From Asterias amurensis (Eukaryota; Echinodermata; Asteroidea; Forcipulatida; Asteriidae), in contig NC_092650.1 of assembly GCF_032118995.1 (NCBI RefSeq), positions 3,658,001-3,722,000 on the forward strand: 64,000 nucleotides of DNA, in the 5' to 3' direction. The notes beneath the pieces are model-generated. The model had not been told where the DNA came from, did not search any database, and was given only the letters and a program-made list of their open reading frames with translations. Shown here in pieces: positions 21,781-33,191 of the stretch (the stretch's first letter is position 1; each line of letters starts with the position of its first letter). The translations under genes were made by a program, and so were the position numbers.

Positions 21781-24129
21781 TGAATACATTTTGTTTATTG
21801 AAAAAAACAAAAACATATTTTAAGACAGTTTATTTTGATTACCTCGTTATTTTAAGTGGAGAACTGATATTGTTGGAATTAATTTAGTATCTTTATTTTT
21901 TAAAAGCATCCTCTGAATCAGGTAGTATGATTATGCTAAAGTTGAGAAAAAGTTTGACTTACATTCTCATTTCGATAATAAGTTCTCTTTTTGGTATGGA
22001 AATGGTAAAGAGCTGTGAGGTCATGTCCTCTGTTGCCCTGGTCTTTGCTTTGGGCCTTGGTGCCATGCCCTCTGTTGCCCTAGTGAAGGCCTTGGCCATT
22101 TAAGGTCATGCCCTCTGTTGCCCTGGTCTTTGCTTTGGGCCTTGGTGCCATGCCCTCTGTTGCCCTAGTGAAGGCCTTGGCCATTTAATGTCATGCCCTC
22201 TGTTGCCCTGGTCTTTAACTTGATCCATGTCCTCTGTTGCACTGGTTTTGACTAGGGCAGAGAGGCCATGCCCTCTGTTGCCATTGTCTTTGACCTGGGC
22301 AGTGGATGGCGTGGCCTCTGTTGCCCTGGTCTTTGCCTTGAGCCATGTCCGAAGTTGCGGATGCGGCTGAATTGGGCAACAGCCCAAGCCAGAATCCCCA
22401 ACCCTGTAATCTAAAAAATTCTTATTTCTTCACAAGTTTTGAAGCAACCTCTTTGTGAATGAAATTCCAGGCCTGTAAAATGCTACCTGAACATTTTTTG
22501 ATGAATAGTGCATTCCAATATATAACGTTAACTTTAAACCCCATTAAATGTTACTCGAGGGTGAGAGTAATTTATTACAGAAAGATCTTAAACTGGGAAC
22601 AAGATTTTAGGTTGTTTCGAAATGAAGGCATTTTTTCTTCATTTTATTAACATCTGGAGTATATATTTTTAGCTCAAGCTTTCAGGAACAGTACCCTCGG
22701 CTTCAATCAAAGAACACGATTCCTTTGAATCTGAAGAAAGTAATACATAAGGTATTATACAGGATTTGTGGAGCTGGCAAAATAGTCACATACATTGTTC
22801 AAGTTGTGTTTGATCAGCCATTATACATGAAATAAAAACCTGTGAAAATCCATTGCATGAGTCAGGAGAGAATAGTGAAAAACCATGCACAGTTTTCAGC
22901 ATGTAACGCATTGTCCTTAAAAAAAAAATTTTTGTTTTCAAGTCAGCTTGTTTTTTTTTTGTATGCTTCATTTTTTTGTATGCTGCATTTCTTCATGGGT
23001 TTTTAAACATTTGTCTCCAATTTGACTTACTTCACACACAGAAAATGTTCTAGTTTTGAACTTCATAATCAGTAAGTCGTCTTTCAGACAAAAATCATGT
23101 TTTTATCCTCACCAGTCCTGCATAATACCTTAACTAATTACTCTTTTTTTAACTGGCAGGTGCATTTTAAAAGTGTCTGGATTCAGATAAAAGTATGGAA
23201 TTTCTCACCAGTTGTTATTATCAGATGGGTGAACATTGTGTATAAAAACATACCCTTCAAGGGGAATTAGAATAGCATGCAGTAATTGCAGAAGTTAACA
23301 TTGTCTATCTAATGATCTATCGAAAGCTTGCACGCCCGATGTATGTATAACTGACACGAGTCCCATCGGCATTATCAGAAGTTATCTTCAATTAATTAGT
23401 CCATACTTGACAAATGGGACACCTTTTTAGGCATTCAATGTTACTTAGACGTTATTATCACAGAGTTATTATAATCATAAAATTGTCATTATCTGTATCT
23501 AAATTAATTGTTGAAATTATGAATAGAAAAAAGTTAATAATAATGTACAAGAAAAACTACTTTTGTTTAGTGTCAACAAACTATTTTGATTTGTTTTTTT
23601 CCCTCGGTCAAAATATATTGCAATTGTTATTACCTTCAATCGCTCTCGTGATCTCAGTCAGAAACAAACTACTCGTTTTGTTTTGTGGTAAACAATTTAA
23701 AACAAAATAATTATTATGTACTTAGAATTGAGGCAGTGGCGTAACCAGAGGGGTGTGTTGGGTAGCGGAGAGCCCCACCCTTTTTAGAACCCTTGGGTTT
23801 TATACATAACCGTGACCGTGACCCCTCCCAACCCCCGACATCATTATATGTCAGAACCCCCCCCCCTCCCACCAACAATAACAAATTATCTGGTTAAGCC
23901 AACTACTTATGATGATTTATTTTTTTTAATCTTCGGAAATAATTCTTTATTGGCAGGGGCCGTCAAAAGTTTTAATTACTGTAATCAAAGCGATGTGCCC
24001 TCCCAGACCCCTCCAACAAAAAACATACTTGTGCGTGTTTATAGTCACCTTTATGTGCTATAGATTTGTTCAACTTCCCTACACAACCACCACACTTTTC
24101 CCCAGCATGTTGTCTTTGTAAAAGTTAAT
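21781..24129. other. Intergenic DNA between convergent VPS35 and the SLC7 gene
   Basis: Contains the minisatellite at 22015-22355. At 23733 a sequence CAGTGGCGTAACCAGAGG looks like one end of an hAT element, with no partner end found. At 23946-23951 TTTATT gives a minus-strand AATAAA about 180 nt past the SLC7 stop. No gene is supported. Confidence 0.4.
22015..22355. repeat. Minisatellite with CCCTCTGTTGCCCTGG core
   Basis: Higher-order repeat: a ~100-bp unit (GGTCATGCCCTCTGTTGCCC ... GGCCTTGGCCATTTAA) is present twice almost exactly, followed by shorter variants of the CTCTGTTGCCCTGGTCTTTG core. It opens a spurious 93-codon frame on the minus strand. Confidence 0.9.
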
Positions 24130-27100
24130 CTAAGTCGAACATTCGTTATCGATTTCTTGATGAACAACCATGAGCAGCTTCTGCAGGAATAACGTCACTC
24201 GCTCTATGAGAAGAAAGACGAAAAAATAGAAAAAGAACATGGCGAAACAAAATTTAAATAAATAAATAAAGATGTAAAATCAAGAATCAAAATAGTACTG
24301 AATATAAGTGGTGGTTAGATTTGGTGGAAATTTTTAAGCTTTACAAATAAAATACTATATTGTTAGTATTAAATTGATGTGACTTTTCCCAGCTCGAGCC
24401 TTTGTCTGCAAACCCCGACCTTTTCTACTGGGGGTAATAAGGCGGAGTTCCCCCATCGCAAAAATAATGCCTCGATCGGCATAACGTGTATCACTATGCA
24501 AGTGTCGAGCTGTGACGACTAATCAGGGCACACTTTCACAATGCTGTTAGCAGAAAATAACTTCATGGAATTTTGGATGGTAACCAGTGTCTGTTAAGCA
24601 ACATTTGTATTTGCTTAACAGGGTTTTATGCTTACGCAGCGTTTTTCGAAATTGGGACGCAAGTACCGAGCAAGCCATGGTCTTTTTCGAATCCACGGCT
24701 TTGGCTTTGGATTCGGCTCCACCACACTCCCTTCTCTCGCGTGCTGAAGCAAAGGTACTTTAAAAGGTTTGGCTGAAGCCATGAGCACGTACGCAAAACA
24801 CACGCAATGTATTGTTAAAACAACCGCGGGGCCAAGCTAGCCTGAGCCTAATTATTTGGAGCCGAAGCCGTGGTTTCGAAAAGGGCTAGTATGAATCTCG
24901 ACTTTCTGTGTCACAACGCAACTGCAAGCTATTGATACTCATCCCCAAAAGTCTCATTTAATTTTTATTTGTTTTTTTGCGATACTCTTACCTCCTCTAT
25001 GTACAAGTTGTGGATTCATCTGAAAGACTTTATCGCTGAGCTTCTTGAGCGGGACAATAAGGAATGCCACACTGAATGTCACGACTACCGCTATTGGGTT
25101 GACATACACTGAGTATCCGAAGAGCACTAGACTTATTATGAGAAATGTGATTGGGAAGGACTTTGGCACCTGCGTATGGAAAATAAACAAAAAATAGCAA
25201 TTAAAGGCACTGGGCACTATTGATAAATACTCAAAACGTTTAATAATAATAAATAATGATAATAGTTACAACATTTATAGAGCGCTAAGCGCTATACCCA
25301 GATTGACAAAACAGATGGGTTTTTAAGTTGCGATTTAAAACCGTCCAATGAAGGAGCTTCTTGAATGTGGGTGGGTGGCTTGTTCAAGAGTATTGGAGTT
25401 ATGACTGAAAAGGCCCGATCGCTATAACGTGTCATGGTGCGGGGTCCCGGGGAAAGCTGGAAATGAGCGATTGAAATTAGCGATTTTATGTTAGCATAAA
25501 AACTTATTCGGTAAAGAGCAATGGAGAGCTAAAGTATTGTTAGTATAAAACATCGTGAGAAACGGCTCCTTTCTGAGGAGAAAGAGGTAATTTATCATTC
25601 AAATGAGAAATTTCAAGGCCCAAGGAAAAGACTTTAGACCTGAAGCCTTTTATTAAGGCATCTGAAAGCACACAATTTGTGCAACCAGGGTTTTTTTTCT
25701 TCTTTCATTATTCTATTGGAACTTCGATGACCAATACCGAGTCAACATTTTCAGAGATTTGTTATTTTCTGCTTTTTTTGGGGGGGGGGATACACCAAGT
25801 GAGAATACTGGTCTGGTGTAAAATTTCTGAGGGAGTTAGAGTACATACTTCATACGGGCGTTGTATGTCTGGTACTTTCTTCTTCATTAGGAGAAGCACT
25901 AAGCACGAAATGGCAACGGATATCCAGGCAAATGAAGCTAGTTGAGACAGGATCCATGTCAAGCCGTCTATGTGAATCATAGCCAAGGAGATTGGAATCT
26001 AGACGAGAGAATTAAAACTTTGAATAAAGTTTTAAAAGGAAACTTACCCCCCAAAAAAATTCTAATAGCCAATCATCTGATAAAACACAATGGTATCTGC
26101 TGCAAAACTTCTTTCAAAAGAATGTGTTAGTGTACGTTTTCGCTTAGTACCGTATATTATGCATGTGTTTTTTTTTTCTCGGCTAGTGGTGCCGACAGGG
26201 GACATATTTTGGAGTGGGAGAGTCTTTGATGATACAAACATGGAAGTTGGCACCGTAATAGAATGTCAGATCGAGAAAGATGTTCAGCTGTAGGGCTATC
26301 GCAGACTTTTTGTTATGCCCTTTTAAAATAAAACAAACAATTTTTAAATTTTGTCAAAATATCTGACAACTATTTATATTTTTGTCAAGGAAAAGGCTGC
26401 GACGCAACAGGACGGGGAGAAAGTTCAAGAATAAAGTTCGTATTAAAGGCGCAAAACCAAGATTTAAAGCCTTATAATGATCTACAACTTAATACAAAAG
26501 CTCGTAATGTTGCAAACCTTTCCTTTGTATAGAGTAATCGCCTATACTTCTTTAAATATATCGCTGACCACGCACACCTGCAAAAGATTCTTATTTGGCG
26601 ATTTTGACTAAAACTTCTCGAAGTAAAAAGATATCGAATTTGTTTTATTATTGATTCTTACATATGTAAGGAAGCCAGCAATAGGTGTATGTCTTTTGAC
26701 ACTAAGCATGGACCAGATTTCTGGAGCACAGCGTAAACGAGACGCTACCATCAAAAGCCTGAAACGAGAAAAGTAAAGAACGGCTATGACAATTGAGACA
26801 AAAGCATTGCCGGCTGTTTATAATTGTTTTAAAAACCCGTAAGTAAAAGTTACAGATATAATTATGATATTTTTTTGCACATTTCTAGTAATGGATCCAA
26901 TGATACCTCGTATTATAAGTGAACTTAAAATCTTTATACGTCCGGGGAAACCTGTTAACAAGGAGGGTGCTTGCTACAACGTGAACCTACAAAACGGGAT
27001 TAATAGGTCTATACTCTTACACAACTTATTTAGTTGTTGCAACCCGAACAAAGATATTGACAACATAAGGGAGACCACCAACATAGGGCCATAAAAGCTC

Positions 27101-30100
27101 AGTTTGTAGAGCGCCAGCAGGCACGTTAGTCCGGAAGTCGTTGGTTCGAGTCCCACTCTGGTAAATTGTTCCATGTTCAACCCCAAATCAAGACAATAAC
27201 TTCGTACAAACATTAAATTAATAAATAAATGAATAAATAGATTATAAATTTGCAATTGTTACCTTCTCAGTACGAGACCACTTACTTCGTAATAAACAAA
27301 TAAGTAAATAAACATAATAAATAAAGAAAGAAAGAAAGAAAGAAATGAATCGCAAAATTTCTAACCTTCCACTTCCCATAACGAGGCCATTGAATGAACT
27401 CAACGTTGACACGGCGACCGTTACAGGCATCAGCCACGCCCATGTTTCACCTAGCACACGATGTGCAAATATCTGAATGTTTAATCAAACAACCAATAAG
27501 TTACAACATTAGTAAATAAATAAATACATACGAATGAAACTTCGTTAGTTAAGCAAACAAAAGGCTTCAATTAACCCAGGTATATATATATCTGCCGTCG
27601 ATTTCACCAATAGGATTAATCTGAGGACCTTTAATTTACCAGCTGCTTTCACAAATTTACTCCTGAGATGTAACAACTTTTCTTTGAGAGAGTAATAATG
27701 AATTACTACTTTCTCCATCGTTGAATTTTGACCAATGCTTAAATTTTGATAAAAAAGGTGATTTACCGTGGAAATTGATTGCTGGCTCATAACCTCCTCC
27801 GGTGTTAGAACAGCCAAAAACGCGAAGTTTACGGCAACATAAATTATAGTTATCAGTGGAAGACTGATTAACATGGCCAACGGAACAGTTCTGTAATTGA
27901 TTGGAAATAGATATCAATAATTAGCCTTTTTGAGATAATAGTGCAATGTTTGGTTTGTGATGCAGACAAAATTACCCAAACTGGTGTTGGTGACAAAATG
28001 GCGAAAGAATATTTTGTAAGTTGGCCCCAATCCCATATAAGATTGGTTTGTCTTGTTTCAAACCTGTCACGTATATACCACAAGTCTCTTATATCACTGT
28101 TATTTCAATTTTAGAAAATGTTCTTCAGCTAATTCCATAAAGCAATTTTGAGGTACAGTAGAAAAAAGCAGCACTCTGAGAGAACGCTTAGTTTACATTT
28201 TTTTACATCGTGAGTTTAATGAGATTTGTGTGTTAATTTGTTAATCTGTTTGTATTTAACAATGTACTTATGCAGGGCCCAAATTGAAACCAGTTATTTT
28301 CTACTGATTTGGCTCACCCTGGTTAAATAAAGGAAACAAATAAATGAACAAATAAATAAACGGTGTTAACAGTTGAACGCTTTAAAAATCAAACTCCCTA
28401 TAGGGCTAGTGGCTAACTTTAAAGCTATACGGCTCCTGTTTTAGAAGGCATGTTTACAAAAACCGTATTTAATAGAAGTATTGCATTGAAATGCATTACC
28501 AGTGGCTCAGTTTGGAGCCACCACCTATATACACATACAGCAAGCGGACAGTGTCTTGGTTTTCGTTAAGGTTTGATAAGGACATTGTCATTGGAAGTTA
28601 TCTCCTAAATATTTAGACCTACCTATTAAGATCCTTAATGTCTTCAGCTATGAACGCAATTACCATCCTGTGAGGACAAAATACAAAAATAAAAAACTCA
28701 ACATTAATTAGAAATGTTGAATCGTCATCAAGTGTTTGCCTAATCAAATCATATGGTGTTGTGTGTTTTTTCTTGCAATTTCTCTGCATAGAGTTGTCAA
28801 AGTGGCACAACACTGCAGCAGAGCTGCCAACATTTGCATCTGCACGTAAATTTCAAACATTCATCTGGAATTACCAAAACGAACTTACACTAGTCCAGGA
28901 TTTAAATTTTAACAACATTATTAACCTAACTCAACTTAACTTAATTGCGTTTTAAAGCACTTTAACACTGTTCCAAAGCGCTGTACAATCAAATATTACA
29001 CAGACTGCAGAATAAAAAACATGAGCAGGAACAGCTCATTGATTTAAAAACCAAAACAACAACAACAACATCAACAACAAAGCATTTACTGAATTACTGC
29101 GTTACTTACCAACCAATAAATAAATTAATAATATTGAAAAATGCCCTGGCCAGCTTGCTGAACTCAAAGTCTGCCCTGTAGCTGAGCGAATGGTGCCAAA
29201 CGTCAGTTTTACCTATAAATTGTAAAACGTCAAGAAAGTGTAAGTTCTTATATACGTGTTGGAATTCGTATCCTAAGTTAGTTGGCTTATATTGAAGTCC
29301 TTTGCCAAATGCCAATGTGTTTTCTATACTTAAAGAATGAAAACACTTCTTTAGCTCTCACAAAATACAATAGAAAGAAAAACAACTAATTCTGGAAGTG
29401 TCAAATCATAGTTTATTGTGCCATTTGCTCCATCTGTTCAATTTTTAAAAGGGAATTAGGTGTTGTAAATCACTCTTTCAATCAATGGCATGCCTTTGGT
29501 TTAAGGGCCTACATCAGCGTTTGATAGTGTAAAGTATTTTGAGAAACATTTCCCTTCGAAGTAGAATGTGGTTGTGTAAAACAGGTTTCCCCCCCCCCCA
29601 ATTTTGAATCTGAGAAGCGTTACCCGCGAAACATTTACCCATTTCTCTATAAATCCTATGGCCTTTTGGGAAAAAAATATTCCAAGGGAAGTTTTGTACC
29701 ATGACTATCTTTAGATATGAAGTTAAGTTTAGATCTGTAAAATTGATAGATTCAATCTACCTATGTTGGTCATTTTTTATATGCAAGCCCTTCAGTCGGG
29801 CTTAATACATTGTGTATTAGTATTTGATTGAAGTTAGACGTTTATCATAATAGTTGTAGGTTTTGAAGCACTTGCAAGTAAATATTATTTTAATGATGCT
29901 TAATGTTGAATTCACGAGGACTGTCATAATTCGTCACCTTTTCACAGTTTAATTGGCTGTGAAACCTCCCTTTAAAAAGGGTATTATTTATAGTTACACC
30001 CATGTGGCCATGTGGTGCGGGGATTATAAAAAAAATTTCAGTACCGATTTGGCAATAGATTCTGTCCCCCAAACAACACGGTGAACTGTGTATGAGTACG

Positions 30101-33100
30101 GTGAACTGTGTATAAGTTTCTTTTTGAAGATGCTATGTCAGATTTGTTGCCGATTTGACCCCAAAATTTTGATTTAAAATTCAATACGTATTCTGATGGG
30201 GGTCGAGAAAGTTACAAGCTTTCATTTGAGCCATTGCTCGAAAAAGTCCGTCAATTATTAGTAGCAGTGAAATAAAGTGCTCAAAATTAGTTTTTGTCGG
30301 GATCCCGACAATATATCACGTGACCAATTCTTATGTGTTTTATAAGAAACGTTTCAATTTTTTGTCATGGTTCCTGACCATTAAAGGTAAAAGTTAAACT
30401 TTTTTCGTTAGGGCGGGTGATACTCTTTGAAAGACCATTCACTCAAAACAATCTATTTTTTAATGTTTGGGGCCAACAATCTGACATAGCATCTTTAATT
30501 TTCCATTCGGGGACAGAATCTCCTTGGGGGACATATTTCCTTAAGGACACCGGCAGACAGACTGAAGAGGTTATTTATATTTATAAAGCCAGAGGGTTAA
30601 GTACGGTTGCTCGTGAGAGTTTGTTTGTTGATCGTAAACATCGCGGAAGTATGATGTTGTTACGAAAGTGACATCGGTCACATTGCGGGGAGGTCACAAA
30701 CAAGTCTTTTGGCTTACTATGGATTTCTATAGTCCTGCCAAAACAAGGGATATCATAATTTAAATAAATATATATTGTGGTTCACTTAGGCATGAACTTA
30801 ATTCCTGACATGGCATGTACATTTTGAGGGCTTCTCTTGTTCGACTTTCGAGTACAAGTTCTCGAGGTTCGAGTTAACTTTTTCGAAACTTTCACCTCGA
30901 AACTTCAAAACTTCAACATGAAACTCGAAAAAGGCAACATCAAAACTTGAAAACTTCAGGGCGTATCGATGACCGTACTCGAGGTCTGGAGTTTCTGTTT
31001 AGCAGAGAGTGAGTTCGAGTCCCGGTCGTGACACTTAGGTCCTTAAGCAAGACACGAACCACTATGTCCTTCGGATGGGACATAACATTTAGGTTCCGTG
31101 TGTTGTCCTATGCACGTAAACGAACCCGCGGTGCAGTTATCGCAAAAGGAAAGGTGGTTTGCCCCGGTGTTCCTGGTTTGATCGGCGATCGGCAGCAAAT
31201 TGCGCCAAATCACCTTGTATTGCCTTATAAACCATTACTGTAAACCATTACATGGTGCGTTGTGAAGGAACAGGCATCATATAGAGTGCTTATAAAAACT
31301 GAGTCTTATTAATCTTACCTTGGGATATGGTAATGATTGCCCCGACTATAATGAACAGCAAACCAGCAACCTTGACAGCAGTAAAGACAACCTGCAGTCG
31401 CAGAGTCCATCGTACGCTCATGCAGTTCACATAGAAAAGTCCCACTATTATAACAAATCATATTAAGAAGGACATACAAAATAATATTGAGGGTAGCTGC
31501 AAGGTGGTGGACTTGGGTGAGGTTGGTGCAGAGGGATTCAATTCGCATTAAACCTTTCTCTAACATCTATCATAGAGTTATTACACTCACGAGCAACTAT
31601 AATGTTCATGTTTTTTGTGAACAACCAAACCGTGTAAAAATAACAAGCTTGTGAACAATATGTATGGCCTTAATACGTTGAGTGAGTCAGCCAGTTTTAA
31701 TAAACATGAACATTTTTCATTATGTAAACACAGTGTCCTTAATTTTGGTTTTAGCAACCGAAATTAGCTGTAGCGTTTTCTTTTTTAGGTTATCAGATAG
31801 GCCTTCAGTTTTCTCTGATATGACTTCAATTAAGGGATATATTTCACGTATGTTTTTCTTTCTGTGTAGGATACTCTTTATAATCAGTACATTTTCTGAT
31901 TTGAAACAATGATATAAAAAAAGAAATAAAAAAGAGGATCACTGAGCATAAACTATACTATTTTAGGCATGATTGTGACCACTGCTCGTTTGGTCATTGT
32001 GGTCGGTTTATTAATAAGTGTGTCAACCTCCCCCTTTCAATGTCTTGAATGCACCTTGCCAAGGGTTGGGGTAAATTATGTTAAATCATTTGGGCTCGAT
32101 TTCACAAAGTGCTACGATTGACCACTATGTGACGATAAAATACTCACAAAGTGTGATTGTAGCGACGATGCGGATGAGAGCTTTCGGGGTTCCGAGTGAG
32201 CTGGTTGGATAAAACGGCGAGACCAGCAGCGAAGCGAAGACTAAACCGGTCACGGCCGACCCACCGGTCCGAGCGACAACCAGGGACATCCATACCTGGA
32301 TGTAGGCCGCTCGGTCCCCGAGAGGTCGGTAGAAGAAAATCAGCTCACCTCCGGACTCTTGGAGGAAAGAAAATGTTTAAGAAGGAAACGGTCTCCTCAA
32401 AATGGTTGAGAAGTAACGTGAAGTTTCGGAATTTCGTGAACTTTAAAGTGATTCAGTTTAATTTTAGACAATGGTAGAGATAGCTGGGTTAGTGTGATAC
32501 ATGAAACAAGGATGGCAATGGTATAGCACTCTAGATAAGAATAACTAATTGCACAAAAAACTCTTGCTCTGTCCTGCTACAATTTGAGAGTATAGCTGAT
32601 GTCACAAAATCATACAGCCAAAGAACAAGTTCATTGCTCTATATTACAAAGTAGTTGTTTTTTTTTGCTTTTTCAATGCTTTCTTGTAATGAAATTTTCA
32701 AAAGGAAAAGTTTGTGTATAGGCCTACATCCAAAACCTGCTTTTTTCAACTTCGTCAGTTCATTGATTTACAAATCTTGTACCTTTGAAGGCCGTGATCA
32801 AATCAGCATAGCATAGAGCTGCGATAGTGCACAAAGCACCACACAAGAAAATCAGCACCGACGAGGACCACACGGAGGTCGAGTTGGCAATGAAGACAGA
32901 CGGTGACAGGAAGACGTTCGGACCGATGCTCGCCCCAACGATTAGACAAACACAGTGGAAGAGTCCCGCGTGTCGCCGCATATACACCGCATCCTTCGGC
33001 GGTGGTGGAGCAAGGGAGCCTCGCTTGGCTGACGCCTGGCACGGGGAGCCCTTCTCCCCGTCATGAAGCCGGCCGGCATCCGCCACCAGACAGTTGAGGT

Positions 33101-33191
33101 CGTTGGTGCTGGTCCCAGTGTTATTTCGTTTAGACCTTTGCAGACTTGAGCCGCGCGGCTGAAACGAAGTCATCCTTATTTTATCCGGCAT
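24130..33191 (-). CDS. SLC7-like amino-acid transporter (11 exons, complete)
   Basis: A 12-helix APC-superfamily carrier of the SLC7 light-chain type. Exons in transcript order: 33191-32783, 32357-32148, 31444-31319, 29212-29110, 28667-28623, 27890-27767, 27472-27366, 26758-26662, 25998-25849, 25169-24992, 24203-24130. All are GT-AG with consistent phases; 1623 nt, 540 residues, stop TAG. Evidence: TM1 MRRHAGLFHCVCLIVGAS-IG..FLSP (residues 71-97), ESGGE after TM2 (137-141), GWMVIAFIAEDIKDLNR in the TM6 region (SLC7 consensus GW..LN..TEE..NP.R), TVPLAM, SSFNG, and a C-terminal amphipathic end ERVTLFLQKLLMVVHQE like that of y+LAT, LAT and xCT carriers. Odd points: the TM1 substrate loop reads GASIGPNVFLSP instead of the usual G..IGSGIF.(S/T)P, and the TM3-TM4 loop has YPTSSLG where heavy-chain-linked members carry a cysteine. 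The substrate cannot be named. The 70-residue cytosolic N-terminus is proline- and serine-rich. Confidence 0.93.
24546..24658. mobile_element. Degenerate family G MITE remnant
   Basis: GCTGTTAGCAGAAAATAAC, GGATGGTAACCAGTGTCTGT and GTTTTTCGAAATTGGGA recall family G but with many changes. Next to it, 24665-24895 holds a loose inverted pair (TCGAATCCACGGCTTTGGCT / GGAGCCGAAGCCGTGGTTTCGA), possibly another decayed element. Confidence 0.4.
25203..25815. mobile_element. Family A MITE carrying a LINE insertion
   Basis: The left end AAAGGCACTGGGCACTATTG (25204 on) and the body from about 25497 (GCAATGGAGAGCTAAAGTAT, GAGAAACGGCTCC, TGAAAGCACACAATTT) belong to family A. About 260 bp of LINE 3' end interrupts it. 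The right end is lost about 35 bp before exon 9 of the SLC7 gene. Confidence 0.75.
25238..25495 (-). mobile_element. LINE 3' end inserted in a MITE
   Basis: On the minus strand a frame reads ...APSLDGFKSQLKTHLF, a typical C-terminus of CR1/L2-type reverse transcriptase. A short 3' UTR with GCGCTTAGCGCTCTATAAA and a (TTA)n-like tail follows. It is strongly 5'-truncated. Confidence 0.7.
27086..27240 (+). mobile_element. tRNA-derived SINE with AATAAA-rich tail
   Basis: The head AAAAGCTCAGTTTGTAGAGCG (A box region) and GTTGGTTCGAGTCCCACTC (B box) is followed by a short body and an (AATAAATA)n tail at 27215-27240. It lies in intron 7 of the SLC7 gene. The missing 3' acceptor strand argues against a working tRNA. 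Confidence 0.65.
28260..28365 (+). mobile_element. Possible retroelement 3' terminus
   Basis: GGCTCACCCTGGTTAAATAAAGG followed by an (AAATAAATGAAC) tail looks like the end of a LINE or SINE. No coding part is left, and the assignment rests on the tail only. Confidence 0.35.
30124..30500. mobile_element. Inverted-repeat MITE, family J
   Basis: GAAGATGCTATGTCAGATTTG at 30127 and its inverse CAATCTGACATAGCATCTTTAA at 30478-30499 bound an AT-rich body. The flanks (about 30085-30120 and 30505-30545, with CGGGGACAGAATCTCC) resemble pieces at 38350 and 61365, so it may sit inside another element. It lies in intron 3 of the SLC7 gene. Confidence 0.6.
31012..31245 (+). mobile_element. SINE with deuterostome-type core
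   Basis: GAGTTCGAGTCCCGGTCGTG (B box) is followed by GACACTTAGGTCCTTAAGCA, CTTCGGATGGGACATAA and CCCCGGTGTTCCTGGTTTGA. From memory this is the layout of tRNA-derived SINEs in marine invertebrates that share a conserved central domain. It lies in intron 2/3 of the SLC7 gene, just before exon 3. Confidence 0.75.

Noticed and set aside
22106-22387. 93-codon minus-strand frame
   Set aside because: Lies within the CTCTGTTGCCCTGG minisatellite; the repeat alone explains it.
23733-24020. hAT element
   Set aside because: One end (CAGTGGCGTAACCAG) fits, but no matching inverse end or 8-bp duplication was found.
27086-27170. tRNA gene
   Set aside because: A and B boxes are present, but the acceptor stem is not closed and a SINE tail follows.
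28740-28930. Possible LINE C-terminal coding remnant (ELSKWHNTAAELPTF)
   Set aside because: Slight resemblance to retroelement C-termini only, with no RT motif and no tail; left unassigned.
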